DNA of 64,000 nucleotides from Deinococcus sp045062605. GTDB lineage: Bacteria > Deinococcota > Deinococci > Deinococcales > Deinococcaceae. The position numbers and the translations under genes are program-made. Positions 1-7,906 of this stretch are shown piece by piece. The first letter of the stretch is position 1; each line of letters starts with the position of its first letter. The notes beneath the pieces are model-generated. The model was given only the letters and a program-made list of their open reading frames with translations, was not told the origin of the DNA and made no database searches. Where the stretch lies: contig NZ_JBJGDW010000003.1 in NCBI RefSeq assembly GCF_045062605.1, forward strand, positions 1 to 64,000. The letters are read 5' to 3'.

Positions 1-130
1 ATTCCGTCTGTTTCGCGCAGAAATCGGGACAGCGCCGATTCCTGCACTCCACGCCCGGAACCCGTTTTTCTCCTTCTTGCTCCGCTCGGATTTCCAGGTG
101 TTTTCAACACCTTTCAATCGGAGTCCGTAT
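1..130 (+). repeat. Structured intergenic repeat, copy A (5' end cut by window)
   Basis: This is the first of three copies of a roughly 136-base element; the others are at 62727-62862 and 63026-63162. The 130 bases here align without gaps to 62733-62862 with 14 differences, 11 of them transitions. Two internal hairpins are kept: ATCGG/CCGAT around 24-39, and GGTGTT/AACACC around 98-112. The right end CGGAGTCCGTAT (119-130) is the inverted complement, with one mismatch, of the left end ATACGGATTCCG seen in copy B, so the full element has terminal inverted repeats and looks like a MITE or REP-type sequence. The right end supplies GGAG and the first two bases of the start codon of the next gene. 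Confidence 0.85.
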
Positions 131-1241
131 GAAACAGACGGAACAGTACGTCAGGCAGGCTACGCGCGGGCTGTGGGGCCGGGCACGTCACGAATTGAAG
201 ACGGAACTGGAAGGCCACATTGCCGAGCGCTGCCAGGAATTCCGGCTCTCGGGCCTGAGCGCCGCCGAAGCCGAACGCCAGACCCTGCGCGAACTAGGCG
301 CACCCGTGCAGGTCAGCAGGGGCATGCTGGACGTGTATACCGCTCCGGCACTGGGCAAGGTAGGAGTGCTGAGCGCGCTGGTTGCCACGGCTGTCTTTTC
401 CGCGCTGCCGCAGGGGCTGGCGCAGGTGCAGAGCATTTACGGGAGTTTTCCGAACATTGGACCGACGAGTTACCTAAACTTCGGGCAGTTGAAAGCGGCC
501 ATTGAAAAGGCGGGTGGAAAGGTGAGCGGAACAGCCAAGAATGCAACTTTCTCCCTGCCGGGGGCGTCCACGGCAAGAGGCTTTACCGACTCTCAGTGGC
601 CGGGCGTGAGTTTGGTTCAGGGCGGCAAGTCGTATTACCAGACGGACGCACTTCTGTACGCCCTAGCGGTGAACAGGACAAGTTTGCGTCTTAGTGGCTG
701 GGTCAATCCGGTTCTCAAGGCGGGCGGCGCGAACATCCAGATTGAAACGGATGACTGGCAGATGATCAACAGCCTGTACACCAGCACCCTGTCGTCCGCT
801 GGCCTCGGTCTGGTGAATGATTTCAGGATACCCTATGCCGTCATAGAACCAGGGAGTTTGCGAGGTCAGCTCGGTTTCAGGGGCGAGTTTCAGAAGGCTG
901 CGGTTTACGCGCTGGTCATCCCTAAACTGGTGAGCTGGACGGGAATGGACGCGAAGGGCAAGTCTGTGGGCGGCTTTCTCAATCTCCTGAATACCACCGC
1001 CCAGGCCCAGGCGGGAAGTGTTCAATTTCATGTGCCCCCGGACTTCAAGGACTACAAACTGTATTCCAACCCCAGCGAGTTTCTGAAGGCCCTTGAGCCG
1101 TACCAGCAACTGGTGACCGCGCCTGTTGCCCAGTGGAACGCCCAGCACCCTGCCCCCGTCCTACTCCTGAAGCTCAGCGGACACTTTGGGCCGGATGCTT
1201 ACACCATCGTTTCGCCTGGATCGGTGAAGAAGCAGCCCTGA
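129..1241 (+). CDS. Membrane-anchored protein with permease-prefix-like N-terminus
   Basis: No named function. The 370-residue product begins with about 65 residues resembling the short helical 'permease prefix' domain of Deinococcus and related proteins (motif ATRGLWGR followed by a charged helix). One hydrophobic segment follows at about 75-97, and then some 270 residues that are probably outside the membrane. The start at 129 is supported by this conserved N-terminus and by GGAG at 120-123, five bases upstream. Both the ribosome site and part of the ATG lie inside the terminal inverted repeat of copy A, so the repeat apparently provides the translation start. No partner gene is obvious; the next gene starts about 125 bases downstream with its own promoter. 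Confidence 0.75.
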   Translation: MKQTEQYVRQATRGLWGRARHELKTELEGHIAERCQEFRLSGLSAAEAERQTLRELGAPVQVSRGMLDVYTAPALGKVGVLSALVATAVFSALPQGLAQVQSIYGSFPNIGPTSYLNFGQLKAAIEKAGGKVSGTAKNATFSLPGASTARGFTDSQWPGVSLVQGGKSYYQTDALLYALAVNRTSLRLSGWVNPVLKAGGANIQIETDDWQMINSLYTSTLSSAGLGLVNDFRIPYAVIEPGSLRGQLGFRGEFQKAAVYALVIPKLVSWTGMDAKGKSVGGFLNLLNTTAQAQAGSVQFHVPPDFKDYKLYSNPSEFLKALEPYQQLVTAPVAQWNAQHPAPVLLLKLSGHFGPDAYTIVSPGSVKKQP

Positions 1242-1353
1242 GCGGTCCTGAGATTTACAGGGAAAGAGGCGAGTGCGCTTCCCTCCTGGCAGTCACCCCT
1301 TCTGTCCGCTGTACCGCAAGAAACGGACAATCTCCTGACCGGTTCCGCAGGAC

Positions 1354-1359
1354 TACAGT
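1354..1359 (+). promoter_or_regulatory. -10 box of a leaderless promoter (TACAGT, 6 bases, ATG)
   Basis: TACAGT stands exactly six bases before the ATG at 1366, and no purine-rich ribosome site is present. The spacing places transcription initiation at or next to the start codon. No convincing -35 box was found. The same arrangement recurs at eight other gene starts in the window. Confidence 0.55.
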
Positions 1360-1365
1360 GGCGGT

Positions 1366-1983
1366 ATGAAGATAGGTATTCTGGGAGCGGGACACATCGG
1401 TCAGGCGCTGGCGCGGTTGCTGGCGGAGGCCGGGCACGACGTCGGGATCAGCAACTCACGCGGCCCGGACACGTTGCGGGACCTCGCCGGGCGTCTGGGT
1501 CACGGCGTCACGGCCTACAGCAGCGAGGACGCCGCACGCTTCGGCGAACTGATTATCGAGACCGTCCCCTTCGGCCATTACAACGACCTGCCCACCGCCC
1601 AGATGAACGGCAAGATCGTGATCGACACCGCCAACTATTACCCCGAGCGGGACGGCAAGATCGACCTGGACGGCCTGTCCGAGAGCGCCTTCATGGCCCG
1701 GCATCTGGGTAGCGCGCGCGTGGTCAAGGCGTTCAACGCCATCGCGTCAGCGGACCTGGAAAGCCAGGGAGACGCCAGCAAGCCCCTGGATCAGCGCCGC
1801 GCCATTCCCATCGCCAGTGACGACGCGGAGGCCAAAGCCGTGGTCAGCGGACTGATTGAGGCCATCGGCTTTGTGGCGGTGGACAACGGTGATCTGGAGC
1901 AGAGCAAAAACCAGCAGCCCGGAACGCTGATTTACGGCCAGGACGCGACGGCCCAGCAGGCACGCGAGGTGCTGGGCCTGTAG
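1366..1983 (+). CDS. NADPH-dependent F420 reductase-like NADP-binding protein
   Basis: The 205-residue protein is a Rossmann-fold oxidoreductase of the 'NADP oxidoreductase, coenzyme F420-dependent' family. The dinucleotide-binding loop GAGHIGQALA is at about residues 6-15, right after the first strand. A second family signature, roughly VVKAFNAI, is near residues 119-126 and would lie near the substrate pocket. Length matches single-domain members. Many such proteins in organisms without F420 reduce other small carbonyl or quinone substrates, so the true substrate is unknown. The gene appears monocistronic: it has its own leaderless-type promoter and faces a convergent operon. Confidence 0.75.
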   Translation: MKIGILGAGHIGQALARLLAEAGHDVGISNSRGPDTLRDLAGRLGHGVTAYSSEDAARFGELIIETVPFGHYNDLPTAQMNGKIVIDTANYYPERDGKIDLDGLSESAFMARHLGSARVVKAFNAIASADLESQGDASKPLDQRRAIPIASDDAEAKAVVSGLIEAIGFVAVDNGDLEQSKNQQPGTLIYGQDATAQQAREVLGL

Positions 1984-2008
1984 AGCAGTTATATTGAAAA
2001 AATTGCTC
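1983..2008. other. Hairpin in a 160-base convergent gap
   Basis: GAGCAGTT and AATTGCTC form an 8-bp stem with one G-T wobble around a 10-base AT-rich loop, starting on the last base of the stop codon of the upstream gene. There is no strong T run on either side, so factor-independent termination is uncertain. The rest of the gap to 2143 shows no supportable gene or site. Confidence 0.4.
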
Positions 2009-2143
2009 CACGGCGAGAAGTCGGGGCGTCTTCAATGACGGTGCGCGATCCATTCCCGGAGCAACCTCACGCCAATGCCGACACCTTGATCGTCGTCCCG
2101 TCTTCGTTGATGCTGGCTCACCACCGACGAAAACGGGCAAGTC

Positions 2144-3262
2144 TCACACCTGCAAATCCAGCCGCCTGACCTCTGTTCCAGCGAAACGCTCAATGCCCAG
2201 CGGCGAGACATCAATAAACGGTGTCTCGCCTGCCGCGATTTGCGCCATTACGCGGCCCGTGGCGGCGGCCTGCATCACGCCATGCCCGGAAAAGCCGCAG
2301 GCGTTGAGCCAGCCGTCTGCGTCCGGCATCCGGCCCACCACCGGAAAGCCGTCTGGTGTGAGTTCGTAGTAGCCCCACCAACTGGCTTTGCGGTCCAGCG
2401 AGGCCTCGCTCAACCACGGCCAGCGCTCCAGCGCCAGGGTCAGGGTGGGTTCCAGCCAGTCCCAGTTCAGGCCCTCTCGCCAGCCGGTGTCGCCGGGGTC
2501 CGCCCGCCCGAAGATCAGGCGTTCGCCCTCCGAGCGCAGGTAGACACCGCTGGTCAGGTCAAAGGTCATGGGAACGGGGCGGGGCAGTGTCAGCGGGCCA
2601 GTGCTGAAGACCATCCGGCGGGCGGGGTGAACAGGAATTTCAAGGCCCGCCAGCTTGCCTATCTCGCCAGACCAGGCCCCGGCAGCATTCAGGAGTTGAG
2701 GCGCTTCAAATGTGCCGCCCGGCGTCTGTACCTGCCAGACCTCGCCCAACCGCTCAATCCCCGTGACGGGCGTGTCCAGCACCACCCGCGCCCCGGCTTC
2801 GCGTGCCAGTCGCACGTATTCGTGATTCAGGCTGTGGGCATCCACCTTGCCGTCGGTGGGGCAGAAGCTGCACCCGCCCAGGCCAGCCGTGTCAAAGGTG
2901 GCGTATTGCTGGGCCTCGTCGGGGGTCAGGGCCTCGGAGGGAATGCCCAGACTCTGTTGCAGGGCCACCGCCTCCCGGTGTTCGGCCCAGCCCGCCTCCG
3001 AAATCAGCATCAGATAGCCCTCGGCACGGTAGCCCGACTGCGGCATGGCGGCGTATTCGGCGATGCTCGCGCGCGACAGCAGGATGTTGCCAGCGTTGTT
3101 GAACTGCGCCCGCACGCCTGCCACGCTGCGCCCTGTGGAGCCGCTGGCGGGACGGTCTTTGTCCAGCACCACCACCTTCAGGCCATGCTGGGCCAATCGG
3201 TACGCACTGGCTGCGCCGATAATGCCAGCGCCAATCACGATGATGTCTGCCGTCTGATTCAT
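2144..3262 (-). CDS. D-amino-acid oxidase/sarcosine oxidase-like FAD oxidoreductase
   Basis: A 372-residue flavoprotein of the DAO family, which oxidises amines or amino acids with FAD. The nucleotide-binding motif GAGIIGAASAYRLA is at about residues 12-25, followed by the acidic strand end LDKDRPASGSTGRS. The C-terminal FAD contact motif appears as GFSGHGVMQAAATG near residues 322-335. It is the last gene of the pxpA-pxpBC-SDR run, and its ATG overlaps the stop of the upstream SDR by four bases (ATGA), indicating translational coupling. The context suggests an amino-acid or 5-oxoproline-related substrate; the exact substrate cannot be read from sequence. Confidence 0.8.
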   Translation of the reverse strand: MNQTADIIVIGAGIIGAASAYRLAQHGLKVVVLDKDRPASGSTGRSVAGVRAQFNNAGNILLSRASIAEYAAMPQSGYRAEGYLMLISEAGWAEHREAVALQQSLGIPSEALTPDEAQQYATFDTAGLGGCSFCPTDGKVDAHSLNHEYVRLAREAGARVVLDTPVTGIERLGEVWQVQTPGGTFEAPQLLNAAGAWSGEIGKLAGLEIPVHPARRMVFSTGPLTLPRPVPMTFDLTSGVYLRSEGERLIFGRADPGDTGWREGLNWDWLEPTLTLALERWPWLSEASLDRKASWWGYYELTPDGFPVVGRMPDADGWLNACGFSGHGVMQAAATGRVMAQIAAGETPFIDVSPLGIERFAGTEVRRLDLQV

Positions 3263-4074
3263 TGCAGATCAGCCTCGATTTTCGGGAACCCCTCCACCGG
3301 ATAGGTATCCACGTTGGCCGAGCGCTGCTGCACCAGCACGCCGCCGTCCACGCTGATGAACTGCCCCGTGATGTACGAGGCGTCATCGGAGGCCAGGAAC
3401 AGCGCCGCCCCGGTCATGTCCTCGGCCACGCCGTAGCGGCCCAGCGGCACGGTCTTCTCGCGTTCGCGCAACTCGGATTCGGTCAGGCCATAGGTGTTGA
3501 TAAAGCCCGGCACCACGCCGCAGACGCGAATGCCGTAGGGCGCGAGGTCCAGGGCCATCGAGCGGGTCATGGCCTCGATGCCGCCTTTCGTGGCGTCGTA
3601 GGCCACGTTGCCCCGGTGGGCGCGGGTTCCGCCGCCGGAGGAGGTGGTCAGGATCACGCCCTTGCGCCGCCGCGCCATGACGCCCGCTGCGCGGTGGGAG
3701 CAGAGAAACACGCTTTTCAGGTTAACTTTCTGAATGCGGTCCCACCACGCCTCGTCCGCCTCCAGAAAGTGACGCGTGGTGTCGATCAGGGCAGCGTTGT
3801 TGTACAGCACGTCCACGTACCCCAGTTCAGCTTCCACCCTGCCGAACATGGCGTCCACCTGCGCGGCGTCGGACACGTCGGCGGCGGCGGCCAGAGCAGA
3901 GCCGCCCGCCGCCGTGATCTCGTCCACCACCGATTGCACCATGTCGGGCTTGATGTCGTTGACGGCGACGCGTGCGCCCTCGGAGGCGAAGCGCAGGGCC
4001 ACCGCCCGCCCGATGCCGCCGCCCGCACCCGTGATGAGAACGGTTTTGCCAGTAAAACGTTGGGGATGGGTCAT
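3259..4074 (-). CDS. SDR family NAD(P)-dependent oxidoreductase
   Basis: A 271-residue classical short-chain dehydrogenase. The cofactor motif TGAGGGIGRAVA lies at about residues 14-25, NNAAL (the NNAG position) near 94, and the catalytic S-Y-K set appears as TSSGGG followed by YDATK. The C-terminal SVDGG segment is typical. A longer reading frame extends upstream, but the start at 4074 is preferred: it is preceded by a GGAG site and overlaps the stop of the fused oxoprolinase gene by four bases. Both neighbours overlap it by four bases, so it is the third gene of a coupled operon. The substrate is unknown; an oxo or hydroxy acid is plausible given the operon. Confidence 0.85.
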   Translation of the reverse strand: MTHPQRFTGKTVLITGAGGGIGRAVALRFASEGARVAVNDIKPDMVQSVVDEITAAGGSALAAAADVSDAAQVDAMFGRVEAELGYVDVLYNNAALIDTTRHFLEADEAWWDRIQKVNLKSVFLCSHRAAGVMARRRKGVILTTSSGGGTRAHRGNVAYDATKGGIEAMTRSMALDLAPYGIRVCGVVPGFINTYGLTESELREREKTVPLGRYGVAEDMTGAALFLASDDASYITGQFISVDGGVLVQQRSANVDTYPVEGFPKIEADLQ

Positions 4075-5645
4075 ATTTTTTCTCCTATGGGTGAAGCCTG
4101 GGCATCCAGAAACCAGCGCCGCGCCCAGTCCTCCGGCTTGCCAGTCGTATCGGGCCGCAGAGAAACGAGCTGACCGGGCCGCAACTGCGCCGCCAGCGGT
4201 AAATCCTGGGGGTGGACGACGGCGGGCTTGTGATAGCCGCCGATGCGCCCCCGGTCTGAGAGCAGGACGATCGGCTCCCCGGCAGGCGTGACCTGCACGG
4301 CTCCGGGCGGGGTGGCTTCGCTGGTGACCTGCCCGCCCGGCACCTGTGGCCCGCTCAGGCGCAGGCCCATGCGGTCTGATCCCGCCACGCGGAAGGGGGC
4401 GCGGCCCAGGGCGTTCAATGCTTCCAGCGAGGCCTGCGGGCCGGGCAGTAGGCGCAGGGTGACATGTTGGGGCAGGGTGAGTGGCAGGTTGGCAAAACTG
4501 GGCATGGCCTCCTGCAACCCCGCCAGTCCCAGCATGTCGCCCGCCCGCAGTGGCCGCCCCACCCGGCCAATCAGGTCCGTGCTGCAACTGCCCAGGAACG
4601 GCGCACCTTCAAAGCCGCCTGCCACGGCCAGATAGGCTCTTGCACCCGTCTGGGTAGAGGTAAAGCGCAACGTCTCACCCCTCCTAAGCCGGAAGCTCCG
4701 CTGCATCGGGCCACTTTCGGGGCGCATCCCGAATCCGGCCACGCCCACCACCAGGTCACGCAGGGCGGTCAGCACCGGGCCTTTCAGGGTCAGCTCCAGC
4801 AGCGGCGCGTCAGGCGCATTGCCCACCAGTCCGTTGGCGAAGTGGGCCGAACGCGTGTCCATTGGTCCACTGCGGGCCAGCCCGACCTGCGCCTGATACT
4901 GGCGTCCCGCGTCCATCAGCAGGTCCAGCAAACCGGGTTTCTCCACACGGAATGCGGGCAACCGGGGTGTGGCGGGCCACGTCTCGCGCACCGTTGGAAG
5001 GGGCGGCGTCTGGCCTTCCGAGGGCCGAAACCGCACCCGGTCTCCCGGCGCGATCAGGAAAGGTGCGGCACGGTTCGGGTCATAAATGGTGTCCAGCGCC
5101 GTGCCCAGCAGATTCCAGCCCCCAGGCGAGGACAGCGGGTACACGCAGGTCTGGGCATTGGCGATGGCAACGGCATTCGGCGGCACGGTGGCGCGTGGGG
5201 TAGAGCGGCGCGGCAGCCTCAGAACTTCACTGACCTCGCCCAGAAAGGGGAAGCCGGGGGTGAAGCCCACCGCGTAGACGTGGTATTCGGAACCCGAATG
5301 CAGTCGGATTACCTCCGCTTCGCTCAGGCCGGTGCGTTCCGCGACATCGGGCAGGTCGGGGCCGTCATAGCGGACGGGGAGTTCAATCAATCGGCCCTCG
5401 GCTCCCACCGGGTCTTCAAAACTGACCAGATGCCGCGCCACCCATTCACGCACCACTGCGCCGGAGACTAGCGCCCCGTCATATTCCACGAACAGGTTGA
5501 CGTAACCGGGGCCGAGATCGGTAATGCCCGGCAACCAATCTGCCCTCAGCGCCCGGTGAAAATTGTGCAAGCGGGCGTTCTGACGCAGGTCCAATTCCTG
5601 TGAGAACTGGACGTAAAAGCCGGTGGGATGGGCGGGCCGCTGCAT
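4071..5645 (-). CDS. 5-oxoprolinase subunits B and C fused (PxpB-PxpC)
   Basis: With PxpA this protein forms the bacterial ATP-dependent 5-oxoprolinase, which opens 5-oxoproline to glutamate. The 524 residues contain the KipI/PxpB domain in about 1-210 (motifs VGFTPGFPFLG and TCVYPLSSPGGW) and the KipA/PxpC domain in about 225-520 (motif SGPMDTRSAHFANGLVGN near 265). In many bacteria these are two separate genes; here they are one frame without a stop between them. The ATG directly follows the pxpA stop (TGAATG), and the gene's own stop overlaps the next ATG. Urea amidolyase/allophanate hydrolase homologues share these domains, but the adjacent pxpA settles the assignment. Confidence 0.88.
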   Translation of the reverse strand: MQRPAHPTGFYVQFSQELDLRQNARLHNFHRALRADWLPGITDLGPGYVNLFVEYDGALVSGAVVREWVARHLVSFEDPVGAEGRLIELPVRYDGPDLPDVAERTGLSEAEVIRLHSGSEYHVYAVGFTPGFPFLGEVSEVLRLPRRSTPRATVPPNAVAIANAQTCVYPLSSPGGWNLLGTALDTIYDPNRAAPFLIAPGDRVRFRPSEGQTPPLPTVRETWPATPRLPAFRVEKPGLLDLLMDAGRQYQAQVGLARSGPMDTRSAHFANGLVGNAPDAPLLELTLKGPVLTALRDLVVGVAGFGMRPESGPMQRSFRLRRGETLRFTSTQTGARAYLAVAGGFEGAPFLGSCSTDLIGRVGRPLRAGDMLGLAGLQEAMPSFANLPLTLPQHVTLRLLPGPQASLEALNALGRAPFRVAGSDRMGLRLSGPQVPGGQVTSEATPPGAVQVTPAGEPIVLLSDRGRIGGYHKPAVVHPQDLPLAAQLRPGQLVSLRPDTTGKPEDWARRWFLDAQASPIGEKI

Positions 5646-6425
5646 TCAGGGCAGCTCTGGACGCGAGAACGAACGAATTTCCACGCCCGCTTTACTCAAC
5701 GCTTCGCGCACCGCCTGAGCGATTTGAACAGCATTGGGGTTGTCACCGTGAATGCACAGCGAATCCACTTCAAACTCAAAAAAACCCCCGTCTATCGCCT
5801 CAATTCGCCCCTGCGTCGCCATCATCACGGCGCGGCGGGCGGCCTCGGCGGGGTTATGAATGCTGGAACCGGGCATGGAACGCGGGGCCAGCCGTCCATC
5901 CTGCAAATAGGCGCGTTCAGGAAAGGTTTCCAGCACCACCGGAACACCCAGGCTGCGGGCTTCTACTTCCAGCAGGGTGGCGGGCAGGACCATCAGTGGC
6001 AGGGCCGGATCAAAATCGCGGGTGGCCTGGGCAATCGCCGCCGCCGTCGGCGCGTGTGTCCAGGCACGGGTAGAGAGTGCGCCGTGGGCCTTGACGTGTT
6101 GCAAGGGAACCCCAGCCGCCCTGGCCATTCCCGCCAGCGCCGAGATCTGATACAGCGTGTCGGCATAGACCTGATCCGGGGCAGCCTCCATGATGCGCCG
6201 CCCGAAACCCGGCAAATCGGGGTAGCTGGGATGCGCGCCAATGCCCAGGCCATGTTTTTTAGCCAGAGCAATGGCCCCGTGCATGGTCAGCGGGTCGCCC
6301 GCGTGGAAGCCACAGGCGACGTTCACACTGCTCAGCAGGGGAAACAGGTTGGCGTCGTCGCCCAGCGTCCAGGCCCCGTAGGATTCGCCCGCGTCGGCAT
6401 TCAGGTCAATGGTGGTGCGGGTCAT
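5646..6425 (-). CDS. pxpA: 5-oxoprolinase subunit A (LamB/YcsF family)
   Basis: A 259-residue TIM-barrel subunit of 5-oxoprolinase. Family signatures are clear: DLNADAGES at about residues 7-15, VACGFHAGD near 36-44, and GAHPSYPD near 62-69. The length equals that of characterised PxpA proteins. It is the first gene of the coupled unit pxpA-pxpBC-SDR-FAD oxidase. TAGCCT stands six bases before the ATG and no ribosome site is visible, so it probably has its own leaderless promoter despite following the PLP gamma-lyase gene by 38 bases. Confidence 0.92.
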   Translation of the reverse strand: MTRTTIDLNADAGESYGAWTLGDDANLFPLLSSVNVACGFHAGDPLTMHGAIALAKKHGLGIGAHPSYPDLPGFGRRIMEAAPDQVYADTLYQISALAGMARAAGVPLQHVKAHGALSTRAWTHAPTAAAIAQATRDFDPALPLMVLPATLLEVEARSLGVPVVLETFPERAYLQDGRLAPRSMPGSSIHNPAEAARRAVMMATQGRIEAIDGGFFEFEVDSLCIHGDNPNAVQIAQAVREALSKAGVEIRSFSRPELP

Positions 6426-6431
6426 GCGGTC

Positions 6432-6437
6432 AGGCTA
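6432..6437 (-). promoter_or_regulatory. -10 box of a leaderless promoter (TAGCCT) for pxpA
   Basis: Read on the minus strand, TAGCCT is followed by six bases and then the pxpA ATG, with no ribosome site. This would let the oxoprolinase operon be transcribed independently of the upstream gene. Confidence 0.5.
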
Positions 6438-6463
6438 GCGGAAAAGAACAGCAGGTGGCGCGT

Positions 6464-7660
6464 TTATGCCAGCTCCTTGACCCGTACCTTCTCCAGAGCC
6501 GCCAGCACGTCTTTCACCAGATCGTCCGGGTCTTCAATGCCCACGCTCATGCGGACCAGACCCGGCGTAACGCCCTGGCGCAGCAGGGTTTCCGCACCCA
6601 AAAGGGCATGGGTGGTGCTGGCGGGGTGGCAGGTCAGGCTCTCCACGTCGCCCAGGCTGACCGCCTGCGTGAACAGTTTCAGGCTATTCAGGAAGGTCAT
6701 GGCCGCCCCCATATCGCCCAGATCAATGCTGACCAGTCCGCCGAAAGCACGCATCTGCCGCGCGGCAACCTCGTGGCCGGGATGGTCTTTGAGACCGGGG
6801 TAATACAGCGCCTCAATCGCCGGGTGGCCCTGCAAGGCGTTCGCCAGTGCCGCAGCCCCGGCACAGTGAGCCTCCATCCGCAGGGGCAGCGTTTTCATGC
6901 CGCGCAGGAACAGGTAGCCCTCAAACGGCCCCAGCGACGCGCCAATGTGCCGCAGTCCGACGCCGCGCAGTTCGGCCAGCACGTCCGCAGGTCCGGCCAC
7001 CACACCGCCGATGGCGTCGCCATGCCCGCCCAGGTATTTGGTGGCACTGTGCATCACCAGATCAAAACCATGTTCGATGGGCCGCGTCAGGTACGGCGTG
7101 CTGAAGGTGCTGTCGGCCACCGTCAGTGCCCCCACCGTCTTGGCCGCCCGTGCCACCCGCGCCAGATCAAGGATACCCAGACGCGGATTGGTGGGCGTTT
7201 CCAGCCAGACCATCCGGGTCTTGGAGGTCAATTTGCTTTCCAGATCGGCCTCGTCGTGTGCCTCATGGACCGTCACACCGAATTTGCCCGCCACTTCCAG
7301 CAAGAAGCCTTCCGTACCGCCGTAAAGGGGAGCCAGAAAAACAACCTCATCGCCCGGTTTGAGCAGCGTCATGGCGATGGCCGACACTGCGCCCATGCCG
7401 CTGGCGAAGGCCACGGCGTCCTGCGCGCCTTCCAGATCAGCCAGTTTTTCCTCAAAGGCGCGGACGGTGGGATTGGTCACGCGCGAGTAGAAATAGCCGC
7501 TTTCCTCGCCCGCGAACAGGCGCTGGCCGCGTTCGGCGCTGCCGTAGGCGAAGGTGCTGGTGGCGTAGATCGGCGTGGCGTGCGCGCCCGTGGCCGGGTC
7601 GATGCCCTGCCCCGCGTGGACGGCGCGCGTGCGAAAGCCGCGTGAATCTGAGTTGGACAT
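6464..7660 (-). CDS. Cys/Met metabolism PLP-dependent enzyme (gamma-lyase/synthase type)
   Basis: A 398-residue trans-sulfuration family enzyme, most like methionine gamma-lyase or cystathionine gamma-synthase. The PLP lysine lies in SATKYLGGHGDAIGG at about residues 205-219. YSRVTNPTVRAFE near 57-69 and ASGMGAVSA near 82-90 are typical phosphate-binding and active-site motifs. The start at 7660 (MSNSDSRG) is chosen over an ATG six codons upstream because a TACAGT box lies exactly six bases before it. Distinguishing lyase from synthase needs more than sequence reading. It may share a biological theme (amino-acid and glutathione turnover) with the downstream oxoprolinase operon. Confidence 0.85.
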   Translation of the reverse strand: MSNSDSRGFRTRAVHAGQGIDPATGAHATPIYATSTFAYGSAERGQRLFAGEESGYFYSRVTNPTVRAFEEKLADLEGAQDAVAFASGMGAVSAIAMTLLKPGDEVVFLAPLYGGTEGFLLEVAGKFGVTVHEAHDEADLESKLTSKTRMVWLETPTNPRLGILDLARVARAAKTVGALTVADSTFSTPYLTRPIEHGFDLVMHSATKYLGGHGDAIGGVVAGPADVLAELRGVGLRHIGASLGPFEGYLFLRGMKTLPLRMEAHCAGAAALANALQGHPAIEALYYPGLKDHPGHEVAARQMRAFGGLVSIDLGDMGAAMTFLNSLKLFTQAVSLGDVESLTCHPASTTHALLGAETLLRQGVTPGLVRMSVGIEDPDDLVKDVLAALEKVRVKELA

Positions 7661-7666
7661 ACGATT

Positions 7667-7672
7667 ACTGTA
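7667..7672 (-). promoter_or_regulatory. -10 box of a leaderless promoter (TACAGT)
   Basis: On the minus strand TACAGT is followed by six bases and ATG at 7660; no ribosome site is present. The hexamer is identical to the one before the gene at 1366. This site decides the start codon chosen for the PLP enzyme. Confidence 0.55.
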
Positions 7673-7764
7673 CGCCATGCTGCCTAACGGGCGTTCGTTA
7701 GGAGCGGACGGGGAGAGGGATGTTGCTCAGTGTTTGGGGTGGCTGCCACGGTTTAACCCCTCCG

Positions 7765-7880
7765 CCCCTACGGGGTACCTCCCCTTAGAAGGGAGGCAGG
7801 AGTTTTTCCACCTGGCACGGCCTTCTGCGCTCTTAGGCTCCCTTTTGAGGGGAGCTGGCTGCGAAGCAGACTGAGGGGTC
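7765..7880. repeat. Palindrome-rich noncoding element
   Basis: The 246-base gap between divergent genes holds a chain of short palindromes: CCCC-TAC-GGGG at about 7765-7775, CCTCCCCTT with AAGGGAGG at 7778-7796, GCTCCC with GGGAGC at 7837-7855, and CTGC-GAA-GCAG at 7859-7869. No frame through it looks coding. The composition resembles the dispersed GC-rich intergenic repeats of high-GC genomes, but no second full copy is in this window, so its repetitive nature is inferred. Confidence 0.45.
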
Positions 7881-7893
7881 TCTTTTCGCCCGC

Positions 7894-7899
7894 TAAGCT
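7894..7899 (+). promoter_or_regulatory. -10 box of a leaderless promoter (TAAGCT)
   Basis: TAAGCT is followed by seven bases and the ATG of the PucR-type regulator. No Shine-Dalgarno sequence is present, so the transcript probably starts at the start codon. Confidence 0.45.
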
Positions 7900-7906
7900 A
7901 TGCCCC

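Noticed and set aside
77..505. A 142-codon frame starting within repeat copy A
   Set aside because: It overlaps the better supported 129-1241 gene in another frame and is Arg/Gly-rich shadow sequence.
1984..2214. Possible transposase remnant in the convergent gap
   Set aside because: Short minus-strand frames here have Arg/His-rich tails that faintly suggest an insertion-sequence fragment, but no DDE motif, inverted ends or duplication was found.
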